Shown: positions 53,813-62,231 of the stretch, one piece after another
Layout: each line of letters begins with the position of its first letter
Numbering within the stretch: position 1 is the stretch's first letter
Assembly: GCF_001713475.1 (NCBI RefSeq)
Contig: NZ_CP016499.1
Coordinates: 496,001-560,000, forward strand
Reading direction: 5' to 3'
Origin: Agrobacterium sp. RAC06
Lineage (GTDB): Bacteria; Pseudomonadota; Alphaproteobacteria; Rhizobiales; Rhizobiaceae
Length of the DNA: 64,000 bases
Notes under the pieces: model-generated
What the model was told of the DNA's origin: nothing
Seen by the model: only the letters and a program-made list of their open reading frames with translations
Database searches by the model: none
Position numbers and translations under genes: made by a program

Positions 53813-56800
53813 TCACGTCATGCTAGGTGGGGGTATTCTGCGCGTCCTTCGTGCTCGGTCTGGCAGCTCAATGCGCTTCGATTTTGGTATACGAAGCGAC
53901 TTCTCGAGCGTTTTAATTATGTCGACCACAGGGCCGGAAATTGTAAAGCGATCCATCGCTTTTAGGCGCCCGTAAAGTGACCGATCGTCGATGACGTTCT
54001 TTGCGTGAAAAGCTACCACAAAGCAGCCCAGCTCCAAGCGTGAGCCACTTAAAAGGTCCATTCTAGACAGAACTACCTCCCGTTCGGCGGCATCTAGGTG
54101 AACTGGCCACTCGTCTCGCCCAATGGAAGCGCATTTGCTGATCGCAAAAGAGTTTACTTCGTTCTCGTCAGGTGAAGCTAACATAAGCTCGAGAAGTTTA
54201 TCTAAAACTGCCACATCAGGGGCTTCGAGCTCATGGCTTGAATACAGCAATCCAAGGACCCAAGCCGCAGGTTCCAGTGCTTTGGGCATGTCGCCGAGCA
54301 AGTGGGCTGTTACCAGTTCCAACAGCTCCGTATCCGGTGGCAAATGAAAGAGGCTTCCCCAGTAACCGCCCGCGATGGTTAACAAAGCCCTCTCTACTTC
54401 ATCCTCGCTACCAGCAGCCAGTTTCTGGCGAATTTCTAGCTTGCCATCAGTGGAGAGCCAATATGTCGGACTTTTTGTAAGTGCCAATGATACGGCTCTT
54501 GTGTTTCTGAGCCAGATATCTGGTGTCCATTCCTGCGGGTCGATGTCAAATATAGTCTTAATGAATTCGTCGGAATACAAACCTTTAAGCAATGCATCCC
54601 AGTTTGGGTTGTCGCGACAACCTCTAGCAAAGACGCCCAAAGCCAGAAGTGCTTCTTTCATGGCTGCAGGCGAGGCTTCCGTCTCCTCAGCGAGACATTG
54701 AAGTAATAGCGTCACGACGTGCGGCATCGAGCGCCCACCTTTGACTTGCTTCAAGTCGGCCTCGGGTCCACGTCTTAGCTTCGCAATGTGTGGGGCAGCC
54801 CTCGATACCAATTCAAGGATGACAGACTCCGCCTGTCTTCTAGCAAGTACAGTTGCCATGGGCACGACCTCTTTCCACTCCTGCTGTTCGAGGTGCGCAG
54901 CTAAGGGCGTCAATAGGCTGTCGTCACTGCTGTAGTTGCTATAGTTACCATCAACAGATGCTTCTGCCGCTAAGTATTCTTGGAATGTTAGATGCCGAAA
55001 CTGGTAGAACGGAACAGCCTTAGCTCCTTCCAACTGGTATCCTGATTCCATCAATAAACTAGATCGCAATTCGACGCGCTTGAGAAAATCTACCGGGCTG
55101 TCTTTTGCGTACATCCTAATTCTTGGAACCTTTTTCCGAGCTTCCTCAAGCAGGGATATCAACTCCAATTGGGTCGCTGTTTGTTTGCCTCTCTTCATCA
55201 GTTCATAGGCTATGTATGATAGCTGTGGCAGCGCCTCTTTGATATTGAGTGCCTCATGCCCCTTAATGTTCCAGGTGTCTAGCAACACCTCTACCGCTCG
55301 ATTGTAGAGGCTGACCCTATCCGGGGGCAATCTCCCGGCGCCGTGCTTCACAACAAGAAGCATTGTCAATAGAAGTGGGTTCTCTGCCAAACGCCTCAAT
55401 GCAGGATTGCTTATCAATCTTTCTGTGACTTCTTCAGCTTCGTCTAGAGCCTCCGGGGTCTCGCCGGTCATAAGTTTGTGCCAGTGAACTGATAGCGACG
55501 ATATAGCTTCCTCGTCGAGCGGCGCGATACGCCATCTGGAGCAAAACCGTGCTATAGTAGGCGCAATAAGTGCAAAACCCGCTTCGCGGCTGGTTACCAC
55601 CAATCGGACCTTTTTATTCTCCTCTAAAAACTTCTCTAGGTTCTCGACGAATGTGGCACGGTCTGCGTCGTTATGTATCTCGTCTAGTCCATCTACGAGC
55701 AGTACAACTTTACCCGCTTTCAACAGCGGGGTCAGTGCCTCGTAGAGATTGTCGAGCCCATCCTGCCCTGTAATCGCAGAGATATTCTTTAATATAAATG
55801 GAATTGGCCGCGAGATATGCTCCCGCCATTCACGGCACCTAATTAGAACTGGAAAAAGTTCCAGATTTGGCAAAAGGTCATCAGCACTACTTCTCCGATC
55901 TACGTTGGAGTAGGCAACAGCAAGCCGCTTCAGCAACAGCGTCTTACCTCCGCCAGGCAGAGCCAGTAGGGCAATTCGCTCGTTCGTCTTGAATGTTTCG
56001 CCAAATTGGGCTGGGCCCTCATTCTCTTCATGCCACTTCTTGAGCTTCTCCTCTCTGCGCTTGTCTGATGGGGGGAATTCCGGTGGCACAGGCGTTACGC
56101 TTAATGGGACGAAAAGCTTCTCCAAATCAAATTTTCGCTGTGCCGTATCAATATCTGTCCTGATGCCTTCGATTGTCATCTGTCCACAGTCCTTCACTAG
56201 GAATGACCGATAGGCAGTAAGTGTTTTATCGTCTCTAATCTGCGATTCTGTAGACGGAGGTTGTGACTTCGAGATGTGCTCAAAAACTTCAATCGAAGGG
56301 AGTATGGACTGAAGCGAGGCAGGTAGGTCCTCGTATTCTTTTCCGTAGCTGATGGGCTCGACGAAGCCCTGCCAGGTGGGGTCAGCTTGCCGCGAACGGG
56401 CTTCACTCTCACGCACCATGGCATAGTGCAACGGATGTCCACCTTTAATTTCGTCGCGCATCCATGAGATCAACGTAGAGAAATTAGGATCAGAAAATGT
56501 ATCTCCGCATCCGATAAACAGTAGTCTTCCAAATGTACTTAAATGTCTTTGAAAGAACTGTCTCACTTCATTAGAAGATGCAGAGTGATAATCGCGAACA
56601 CCCAGCACGCAGCTTTCAGGTGAGTCCCATACTCCGTGCAGATGTACAATACCTTCAATTTCCCGTCGCGCCCACTGCGCTACCTTGCGGGTGTCGGAAA
56701 ATTTGATCGTAGGTAGTCCGGTGACCTTCTCCAATAGAGTATCGTAGTTTAGTGTTACGATCGGTATGCCCAATGTCTTCAGGTTGCGTAGTATTCGTGC

Positions 56801-57166
56801 GAATTCATTGTCCGATGGCCCGACATCGCCGAAACATTCCTCAAGCCATCGGCTATACATACCGCCATTTGGGGCTTCGAGTTTGCGGCCAATGAACTCG
56901 GCGGCGCTTATGAGGTCATCGAGGTCGTCAGATTGGGCCAGTGTTTGCCATACAGCATGCTGACCGTCATTTATCAAACTCCGGCTTCGGCAATAAGAAA
57001 TCCCGTTATCAATCAACCCTCGCCAGGAGAAAATGGTTTTGTGCGTGGCCGATAGCGCCTGACTAGCCCCTGTGCCGATCACGACAACTAGATTTTTGTT
57101 TGCGATGGCGTTCTGAATTTCGCTTATGTGGCGTGGCTTCACGTCCGTCGTCTTAGATCCTGCCAA
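53813..57166 (-). CDS. SIR2-NACHT STAND NTPase, predicted anti-phage protein
   Basis: About 1117 residues. N-terminal SIR2-like NADase domain (about 15-290): VVVIGTGAS nucleotide loop, TLNYD (Asn) and HLHG (His), the residues expected for NAD cleavage. A linker leads to a NACHT/STAND NTPase (about 395-650) with Walker A LPGGGKT, Walker B VVLLVDGLDE and VVTSREAGF, then a long helical C-terminal region (about 700-1117) as the likely sensor. This matches SIR2-STAND single-gene defence proteins that deplete NAD after phage recognition. The DNA is more AT-rich than its flanks. No ATG start exists; TTG at 57166 behind GGGGG is chosen, with GTG 57142 or TTG 57202 as alternatives. Confidence 0.88.
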   Translation of the reverse strand: MAGSKTTDVKPRHISEIQNAIANKNLVVVIGTGASQALSATHKTIFSWRGLIDNGISYCRSRSLINDGQHAVWQTLAQSDDLDDLISAAEFIGRKLEAPNGGMYSRWLEECFGDVGPSDNEFARILRNLKTLGIPIVTLNYDTLLEKVTGLPTIKFSDTRKVAQWARREIEGIVHLHGVWDSPESCVLGVRDYHSASSNEVRQFFQRHLSTFGRLLFIGCGDTFSDPNFSTLISWMRDEIKGGHPLHYAMVRESEARSRQADPTWQGFVEPISYGKEYEDLPASLQSILPSIEVFEHISKSQPPSTESQIRDDKTLTAYRSFLVKDCGQMTIEGIRTDIDTAQRKFDLEKLFVPLSVTPVPPEFPPSDKRREEKLKKWHEENEGPAQFGETFKTNERIALLALPGGGKTLLLKRLAVAYSNVDRRSSADDLLPNLELFPVLIRCREWREHISRPIPFILKNISAITGQDGLDNLYEALTPLLKAGKVVLLVDGLDEIHNDADRATFVENLEKFLEENKKVRLVVTSREAGFALIAPTIARFCSRWRIAPLDEEAISSLSVHWHKLMTGETPEALDEAEEVTERLISNPALRRLAENPLLLTMLLVVKHGAGRLPPDRVSLYNRAVEVLLDTWNIKGHEALNIKEALPQLSYIAYELMKRGKQTATQLELISLLEEARKKVPRIRMYAKDSPVDFLKRVELRSSLLMESGYQLEGAKAVPFYQFRHLTFQEYLAAEASVDGNYSNYSSDDSLLTPLAAHLEQQEWKEVVPMATVLARRQAESVILELVSRAAPHIAKLRRGPEADLKQVKGGRSMPHVVTLLLQCLAEETEASPAAMKEALLALGVFARGCRDNPNWDALLKGLYSDEFIKTIFDIDPQEWTPDIWLRNTRAVSLALTKSPTYWLSTDGKLEIRQKLAAGSEDEVERALLTIAGGYWGSLFHLPPDTELLELVTAHLLGDMPKALEPAAWVLGLLYSSHELEAPDVAVLDKLLELMLASPDENEVNSFAISKCASIGRDEWPVHLDAAEREVVLSRMDLLSGSRLELGCFVVAFHAKNVIDDRSLYGRLKAMDRFTISGPVVDIIKTLEKSLRIPKSKRIELPDRARRTRRIPPPSMT

Positions 57167-57297
57167 CTTTGGTATCCCCCGCTTCCGGCACAAACCTCGC
57201 AAAATCGGAATTAAATTTCAACGAGGAGTTTGCTGGTGAGTTGTGGACAACCTTAATTCAGTGCGTTGGCAAAGTAAGTCGAGTTGTGGGCTATGGC

Positions 57298-58323
57298 TTA
57301 CACCACCACCCCCGTCCGATTGCTCGACATCGTCAGCTTCCGCTCGGCGCGCTCCTGCTGGGGGGAGCGGTTGTAGAGTTCGCGGTAACATTTGGAGAAG
57401 TGGGAAGCCGAGACGAAGCCGCAGGCGACGGCGACTTCGACGACGGGCATGGAGGACTGGACCAGCAGGTGGCGGGCGCGGTCGAGGCGGATTTCGAGAT
57501 AGTAGCGGGCGGGGGAGCGGCCCATCTCTTGTCTGAAGAGGCGCTCGATCTGGCGGCGCGAAAGACCGGCGTCATCGGCGATTTCCAGAAGCGACAAGGG
57601 TTCTGCGAGATTGGCTTCCATCAGTTCGATGATCTGCAGCACCTTGGAATTCTGCACGCCGAGGCGGGCGCGCAGCGGCAAGCGCTGGCGGTCGTTGGCG
57701 GAGCGGACGCGGTCGGTCAGGTGCTGTTCGCAGACGCGGTTGACGAGGCCTTCGCCGAAATCCTGGCCGATCAGGTTCAGCATCATGTCGAGCGAGGCGG
57801 TGCCGCCGGCGCATGTGTAGAGATTGCCGTCGACTTCGTAGAGGTCGGCATAGACTTCGGCCTGGGGGAAGGTTTCCGAGAAGCCGGGGAGGTTTTCCCA
57901 GTGGATGGCGCAGCGCTTGCCATTCAGGAGGCCGGCCTGGGCCAGCACATGGGCGCCGGTACAGAGCGAGCCGACCGCGACATTGCGGTTATAGGCCTCG
58001 CGCAGCCAGGCATTGACCGACTTGTTGTTGAACTCCTCGACATAGATGCCGGAACAGACGATCGCCATGTTCGGGCGGTTTTCGCCGCCGAGAAAGCGGC
58101 GCTCGTCGGCGAGCGAGGAATTCACCTCGATGCCGATGCCCGAGGAGGAATAGACCTTCTGGCCATCGACGGAGGCGAGGCGCCATTCATAGGCCGCATA
58201 ACCCAGCATGCGGTTGGCGATGCGCAGCGTCTCGATGGCGCCGGCAAAGGGCAGAAGGGTGAAATGCGGGACGAGGAAGAAGACGATGGATCGCTTCTTG
58301 GTTTGCGGCTGTATCTTGCTCAT
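57298..58323 (-). CDS. GlxA family AraC-type transcriptional regulator
   Basis: 341 residues. An N-terminal DJ-1/PfpI-like domain (about 12-180; VCSGIYVEEF, VGSLCTGAHVLAQAGLL) senses a small metabolite. Two C-terminal AraC HTH motifs follow (about 230-325; LSLLEIADDAGLSRRQIERLFRQEMGRSP and VVEVAVACGFVSASHFSKCYRELY). Relatives control glycine betaine, carnitine or arginine use, but no such gene is adjacent. The ATG at 58323 is clear. It lies just upstream of the SIR2-NACHT gene on the same strand. Confidence 0.9.
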   Translation of the reverse strand: MSKIQPQTKKRSIVFFLVPHFTLLPFAGAIETLRIANRMLGYAAYEWRLASVDGQKVYSSSGIGIEVNSSLADERRFLGGENRPNMAIVCSGIYVEEFNNKSVNAWLREAYNRNVAVGSLCTGAHVLAQAGLLNGKRCAIHWENLPGFSETFPQAEVYADLYEVDGNLYTCAGGTASLDMMLNLIGQDFGEGLVNRVCEQHLTDRVRSANDRQRLPLRARLGVQNSKVLQIIELMEANLAEPLSLLEIADDAGLSRRQIERLFRQEMGRSPARYYLEIRLDRARHLLVQSSMPVVEVAVACGFVSASHFSKCYRELYNRSPQQERAERKLTMSSNRTGVVV

Positions 58324-58584
58324 GATGATGCCCAGTTGTCCTTGCTGCCGTTCCCTTGTTTTGCAGGCATGCTCCGCCTGAATCGATCGGCGCGATTGTC
58401 GTTTTACGACATTGTCATCCTATCGCGCGCCGCGCCCGCATCGGCAATTGCTAAAGAACGACATTTTCCGACTTTTTTCAGGCTGCGACGCCGTGAGCCA
58501 GGCGCCTGACGCGGCTCGGCGGCAGGTAATTGAAAAACCTTGATTTCGCGGACCGGGGTGGCTTGGGCGGGGAGACGGGCACTG

Positions 58585-58626
58585 CCCCGTTTGCGACGCG
58601 GTTGGGCGGCTCCGTCGCAAACGGGG
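58585..58626. repeat. Perfect 14-bp inverted repeat downstream of DUF1127 gene
   Basis: CCCCGTTTGCGACG (58585-58598) pairs with CGTCGCAAACGGGG (58613-58626), 14-base loop. It lies in a 346-base gap (58324-58669) that otherwise shows no gene, 44 bases after the DUF1127 stop. It could be a terminator-like or RNA-processing structure; there is no T-run. Confidence 0.6.
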
Positions 58627-58669
58627 TGCCGGAGCGGCTTGAGGCCGCCGCCGATGTGATCGACCAGTG

Positions 58670-58948
58670 TCAGGGCGCGGTGTCGCCAGAAGGCCAGCCG
58701 AGGTCCTTGCGCAGGTCGAAGGGCAGGGCTTCGAGGGCGGCCGCGTCCAGACGCCGGCGGCGGTGATCGGCGAGCGCGCGGGACAGCGTCCGGATGATGG
58801 TCGCGAGGCGATCGGCGGCATGGCTTGCGCGCTCGTCGAGCGTTCGGGCGGCGGCGGTCAGGCCGGCGCTGTCAGTGCGCGCGTTGAGCCGCGGGATCGT
58901 CCGGGAACTCGGCCGAGGCAAAGGGGTGTCGCAGCAAACCATGGTCAT
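58670..58948 (-). CDS. DUF1127-like small protein
   Basis: 92 residues with a basic C-terminal helix region LADHRRRRLDAAALEALPFDLRKDLGWPSGD, a variant of the DUF1127 motif (normally ...L.D..L.DIG...). The ATG at 58948 follows AGAGGATAAC. Members in related bacteria are small, abundant proteins that can bind RNA and affect phosphate, carbon or sRNA networks. Tandem with the next DUF1127-like gene on the minus strand. Confidence 0.6.
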   Translation of the reverse strand: MTMVCCDTPLPRPSSRTIPRLNARTDSAGLTAAARTLDERASHAADRLATIIRTLSRALADHRRRRLDAAALEALPFDLRKDLGWPSGDTAP

Positions 58949-59027
58949 GGTTGTTATCCTCTTGGTGGTGGCCCGTCTTTCGCCTTGTTGGTTGGGCCAG
59001 AGCTCTGTTGTGATCGGCTTCGTTCCA

Positions 59028-59228
59028 TCAATCAAACGAATGTTTCTGATGTTTGTCATTCTGAAAGCTGATCAATTGGCGATGGCGGGTGAGGCCGATA
59101 TCATCGCGCAGGGCGGGGCCGAGGATGGCGAGCGCCGCGCGGGTCTGCTCGCGCACGGCATGGCGGCGAGTGTTGCTGAGCAGCGTCTCAAGCTTCTGCT
59201 GGACGGTCTGGAAACCTTGCTGTGTCAT
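59028..59228 (-). CDS. DUF1127-like small protein
   Basis: 66 residues, basic, ending ALAILGPALRDDIGLTRHRQ, close to the DUF1127 pattern (L.DIGL.R). GAGGAGG lies 8 bases before the ATG at 59228. It is divergent from the LysR regulator, with 111 bases between starts, matching the VtlR/LsrB arrangement in which a LysR regulator activates small DUF1127 genes. Confidence 0.65.
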   Translation of the reverse strand: MTQQGFQTVQQKLETLLSNTRRHAVREQTRAALAILGPALRDDIGLTRHRQLISFQNDKHQKHSFD

Positions 59229-59339
59229 GCGGCAATCCTCCTCTTTGCGGTCTGTGAGGAGAAGGATGCGCCCGGATTGACATTCAATCAAACGCAATAG
59301 TATCGTTCTCAAGTTCAATTTTGTTGAAGGTCAATCCTC

Positions 59340-60236
59340 ATGACTCTCATGCTCCGCCAGCCGCTTCCGCTGCTCGACAACGATGTTCTCCGGACCTTCG
59401 TGGCAATCGCCGAGACCGGCAGTTTCACCACCGCCGCCGACCGGGTCTATCGCACGCCGTCGGCCGTCTCGATGCAGATCAAGAAGCTGGAGGAGCAGCT
59501 GAATGTGACGCTGTTCCTGCGCGATGCGCGCTCGGTGACGCTGACGGAAAGCGGCGAGGTGCTGCTTCCTTATGCGCGGCGAATGCTGGCGCTGTCGAAT
59601 GAGGCGGTGGGGCGGTTTCGCATGCCGGAAATGAAGGGGGTGGTCAGGCTCGGCGCGCCCGATGATATCGGCGAGCGCTTCATGCCGACGATCCTGCGTC
59701 GCTTTGCCGAGCTCTATCCGCTGATCATGGTGGACCTGACGGTCGATACATCGGGTGCGCTTCGGCGCAGGCTTGCCGAACAGCGGCTGGATCTGACACT
59801 GGTCAATTGCGCGCCGGGCCAGGTGGTGCATGAGGGCGAGGTGATCCACCAGGAACAACTGGTCTGGGCAGGAGCCAAATGCGGCACGGCGCATATCCGC
59901 GATCCGCTGCCCGTGTCGATCTGGGAGGATGGCTGCTGCTGGCGGGCGGATGCGCTGGCCAGGCTCGACAAGGACAAGCGGCCGTATCGGATCGCCTATC
60001 TCTCGGCACACACGATGGCACAGCGGGCCGCCGTGATTGCCGATCTCGCGGTGGCGCCGCTTCCGCGCAGCTATCTCACCGACGACATGACGGCGCTGGG
60101 TTCCAAGCACGGGCTGCCGGAGCTGGGGTCCTTCGAGGTGCGGTTGCTCACCGGCAAGGAGACGTCGGAGACGATCCAGGCGGTGGCGGACAGCGTGCGT
60201 TATGCCTTTTCCGAGATGATCGGGATGGCGGCGTAA
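59340..60236 (+). CDS. LysR family regulator (LsrB/VtlR-like)
   Basis: 298 residues. N-terminal winged HTH (about 12-70; LRTFVAIAETGSFTTAADRVYRTPSAVSMQIKKLEEQL) and a C-terminal periplasmic-binding-like effector domain (about 95-290) with several Cys (NCAPG, AKCGT, DGCCW) that could sense redox, as proposed for LsrB. The opening LLDNDVLRTFVAIAETGSFT resembles the LsrB/VtlR group. Likely controls the divergent DUF1127-like genes. Confidence 0.85.
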   Translation: MTLMLRQPLPLLDNDVLRTFVAIAETGSFTTAADRVYRTPSAVSMQIKKLEEQLNVTLFLRDARSVTLTESGEVLLPYARRMLALSNEAVGRFRMPEMKGVVRLGAPDDIGERFMPTILRRFAELYPLIMVDLTVDTSGALRRRLAEQRLDLTLVNCAPGQVVHEGEVIHQEQLVWAGAKCGTAHIRDPLPVSIWEDGCCWRADALARLDKDKRPYRIAYLSAHTMAQRAAVIADLAVAPLPRSYLTDDMTALGSKHGLPELGSFEVRLLTGKETSETIQAVADSVRYAFSEMIGMAA

Positions 60237-60280
60237 GCGGGCGCGATCGGTAAGTGGTTGGCGATTTCTGGAATTAGGGA

Positions 60281-60306
60281 AATAGCGAATAGCGAATAGC
60301 GAATAG
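60281..60306 (+). repeat. Heptamer tandem repeat AATAGCG
   Basis: Three full AATAGCG units and a partial fourth, 14 bases before the thioesterase ATG. Copy number could slip and change spacing to the ribosome site or upstream promoter. Confidence 0.8.
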
Positions 60307-60319
60307 GATTTGATGAGAG

Positions 60320-60757
60320 ATGGCGGATGACAAGGGTCAAGAGCTGCGGCTTCAGGATTTTGCGGGCCAGGCTTACGACAAGCTGCGCTACGGCGACACG
60401 GACCGGCAGGGGCATGTCAACAATGCCGTCTTTGCCACCTTCATGGAAACGGGGCGTGTGGAGCTGATCTACAACCCGCAAGATCCGCTGCTCGAGGACG
60501 GCTTTTCCTTCGTGCTCGCCAAGCTTGATATTGACTATATCGCCGAGGTTTTGTGGCCGGGTAAGGTCGAGATCGGTACGCGGGTAACGCGTGTCGGGCG
60601 GTCGTCGGTCTCCATGCAACAGGCGGTGTTTCAGGCGGCCAAGCTCTGTGCCTCGGCCGAGACGGTGGTGGTGCATTTCGACCAGACGACGCGCAAGTCG
60701 CATCCGTTTTCGGAGGCGCAGCGGGCGAAGCTCGAGGGATGGACGCAGGTGGGGTGA
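60320..60757 (+). CDS. Acyl-CoA thioesterase (4-hydroxybenzoyl-CoA thioesterase-like)
   Basis: 145 residues, single hotdog fold of the FadM/YbgC type: LRYGDTDRQGHVNNAVFATFMETGRVEL (about 22-49) contains the catalytic Asp and the HVNN motif. Hydrolyses acyl-CoA, substrate unknown. Convergent with the histidine phosphatase gene, 4 bases apart. Confidence 0.88.
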   Translation: MADDKGQELRLQDFAGQAYDKLRYGDTDRQGHVNNAVFATFMETGRVELIYNPQDPLLEDGFSFVLAKLDIDYIAEVLWPGKVEIGTRVTRVGRSSVSMQQAVFQAAKLCASAETVVVHFDQTTRKSHPFSEAQRAKLEGWTQVG

Positions 60758-60761
60758 GGTG

Positions 60762-61391
60762 TCAGGCGATCCCGGCGAGGTGGGCTTTCTCGCCGAGCTG
60801 GATCACACTGCGGCTCTTCCACTGGGTGTTTTCCGCGAGATGGGTTATGCTGCCTGAGGGGACGGGGAAGCCGACCCGGCCGAGGCAGTCAATCGGCATG
60901 CCGATCCACCAGGCGATGACGAAGGTCAGTGCGAAGCCGTGGGTGACGATGACAAGGGTGTCGGCCGGATCGGCCATCAGCGCATCCATGGCGCCGTAGA
61001 TGCGGGTGCCGGTCTGGCGGCGGGTTTCGGCCCCCTCGATGCCGCCGGTGTCGTCGAGGCCGCCATCATCGGGCACCGGCAGGCGGCGCGTGTCGAGCCA
61101 GGCCTGTGGCTTTCCTTCCGCGACACCGTAGCTCATTTCGCGCAGGCCGGGCGTCAGGCGGGGCGTGAGGGAGAGGTGTCTGCCGATGATTTCGGCGGTC
61201 TCGCTGCAGCGCAGGAGGTCGGAGGAGACGAGGGCCGGGGTGTCTTCGGCGCAGAGTTCGGTGATGCGGGCGGCGATCGCCTCGGCCTGGCGGCGACCGA
61301 GATCGGTCAGAGCGGTATCGTACCAGCCGCCAACACGACCCTCGACATGATGGACCGATTGCGGATGGGTGACGACATAAAGGGTTTTCAT
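60762..61391 (-). CDS. Histidine phosphatase family protein with altered RHG motif
   Basis: 209 residues from the ATG at 61391. The usual RHG catalytic loop reads THPQSVHH, keeping the nucleophilic His but replacing Arg and Gly; the later VSSDLLRCSETAEII and VIVTHGFALTFVI (second His) are intact. It may be a distinct subfamily with a different phosphoester substrate. Function unknown. Confidence 0.82.
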   Translation of the reverse strand: MKTLYVVTHPQSVHHVEGRVGGWYDTALTDLGRRQAEAIAARITELCAEDTPALVSSDLLRCSETAEIIGRHLSLTPRLTPGLREMSYGVAEGKPQAWLDTRRLPVPDDGGLDDTGGIEGAETRRQTGTRIYGAMDALMADPADTLVIVTHGFALTFVIAWWIGMPIDCLGRVGFPVPSGSITHLAENTQWKSRSVIQLGEKAHLAGIA

Positions 61392-61435
61392 GCGGGGCCT
61401 CGCTTTCACAGCGCGCCCCGCATCGGGAGGCGCGT

Positions 61436-62161
61436 TCAGGCCTGCTTTTCATAGAGCGCCTGGCTCTCCGTCAAGACCTCGTCCAGCCGGCGGCCTTCCT
61501 GAAAATGGGCGAGATGCTCGGGATAGGTGACGCCGTCGGGCACCTTGGGGCAGATTTCGGGCAGGCCGAGCCGTGTCTCGACCGGGATGGCGCCGGCCCA
61601 GACGCGGGCATCGACATCGGCTGGGTCGTCGGAGACGCCGCCTGAGCGGACCTTTGCCGAGGCCTCCTCGATGCGCATGCCGATGACCATGGTGCCCTTG
61701 GCCTCCTGCGGATCGTTTTCGCGCAACACGTCGGAGCGGCCGGGATAGAAGCGGTCGACGACGGCTTTGAGCGCGTCCGCCTTTTCCTGGGGATCGTCGA
61801 TGATGTGGGCGGTGCCAAAACACATGGCGGAGCGGTAGTTGGCGGAATGGTGGAAGCCGGAACGGGCGAGCACCAGGCCGTCGAGATGGGCGACGGTGAG
61901 GCAGACGGGGATACCGGCCTTCTGGCTCTTCAGCATGCGGCTGGCGGAGGAGCCGTGCCAGAACAGCCAGTCGCCGTCGCGCCAGTGGATGGTCGGCGTG
62001 CAATAGGGCTGACCGTCGATGACATAGGCGACGTGACAGAGCAGGGCCGCATCGAGCACGGCATAGACGGCGTCGCGGTCGTAAGCCGCGCGCTCATGCA
62101 GGCGTTTTGCCCGGTTGCGCGGGGTAACGGGGAAGGATTGTGGCTCGGGTCTCTCGTTCAT
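61436..62161 (-). CDS. Pyridoxamine 5'-phosphate oxidase-like flavoprotein
   Basis: 241 residues, split-barrel FMN-binding fold of the NimA/PNPOx-like type: LLCHVAYVIDGQPYCTPTIHWRDGDWLFWHGSSASRM (about 40-76) covers the flavin site. GGAGGCAAGC precedes the ATG at 62161. It is divergent from a MocR-type regulator, a common pairing, and is probably under its control. May reduce or bind B6-related or nitroaromatic compounds; not proven. Confidence 0.87.
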   Translation of the reverse strand: MNERPEPQSFPVTPRNRAKRLHERAAYDRDAVYAVLDAALLCHVAYVIDGQPYCTPTIHWRDGDWLFWHGSSASRMLKSQKAGIPVCLTVAHLDGLVLARSGFHHSANYRSAMCFGTAHIIDDPQEKADALKAVVDRFYPGRSDVLRENDPQEAKGTMVIGMRIEEASAKVRSGGVSDDPADVDARVWAGAIPVETRLGLPEICPKVPDGVTYPEHLAHFQEGRRLDEVLTESQALYEKQA

Positions 62162-62205
62162 GCTTGCCTCCTGACGGCTGATGCGGCAGGGATAGTCTGA
62201 TAGAT

Positions 62206-62231
62206 TGGTCCAAAGAAGATCCATGATGGTC
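62206..62231 (+). promoter_or_regulatory. Possible MocR operator (direct repeat)
   Basis: TTGGTCCAAA and ATGGTCAAAA share TGGTC cores at 62206-62210 and 62227-62231, spaced 21 bases, two helical turns. MocR/PdxR regulators bind such direct repeats near divergent promoters. The second copy overlaps the regulator's own start codon. Confidence 0.4.

Noticed and set aside
57230..57260. TTGTCCACA-like sequence as a DnaA box or origin
   Set aside because: A single imperfect match with no cluster, AT-rich unwinding region or replication gene.
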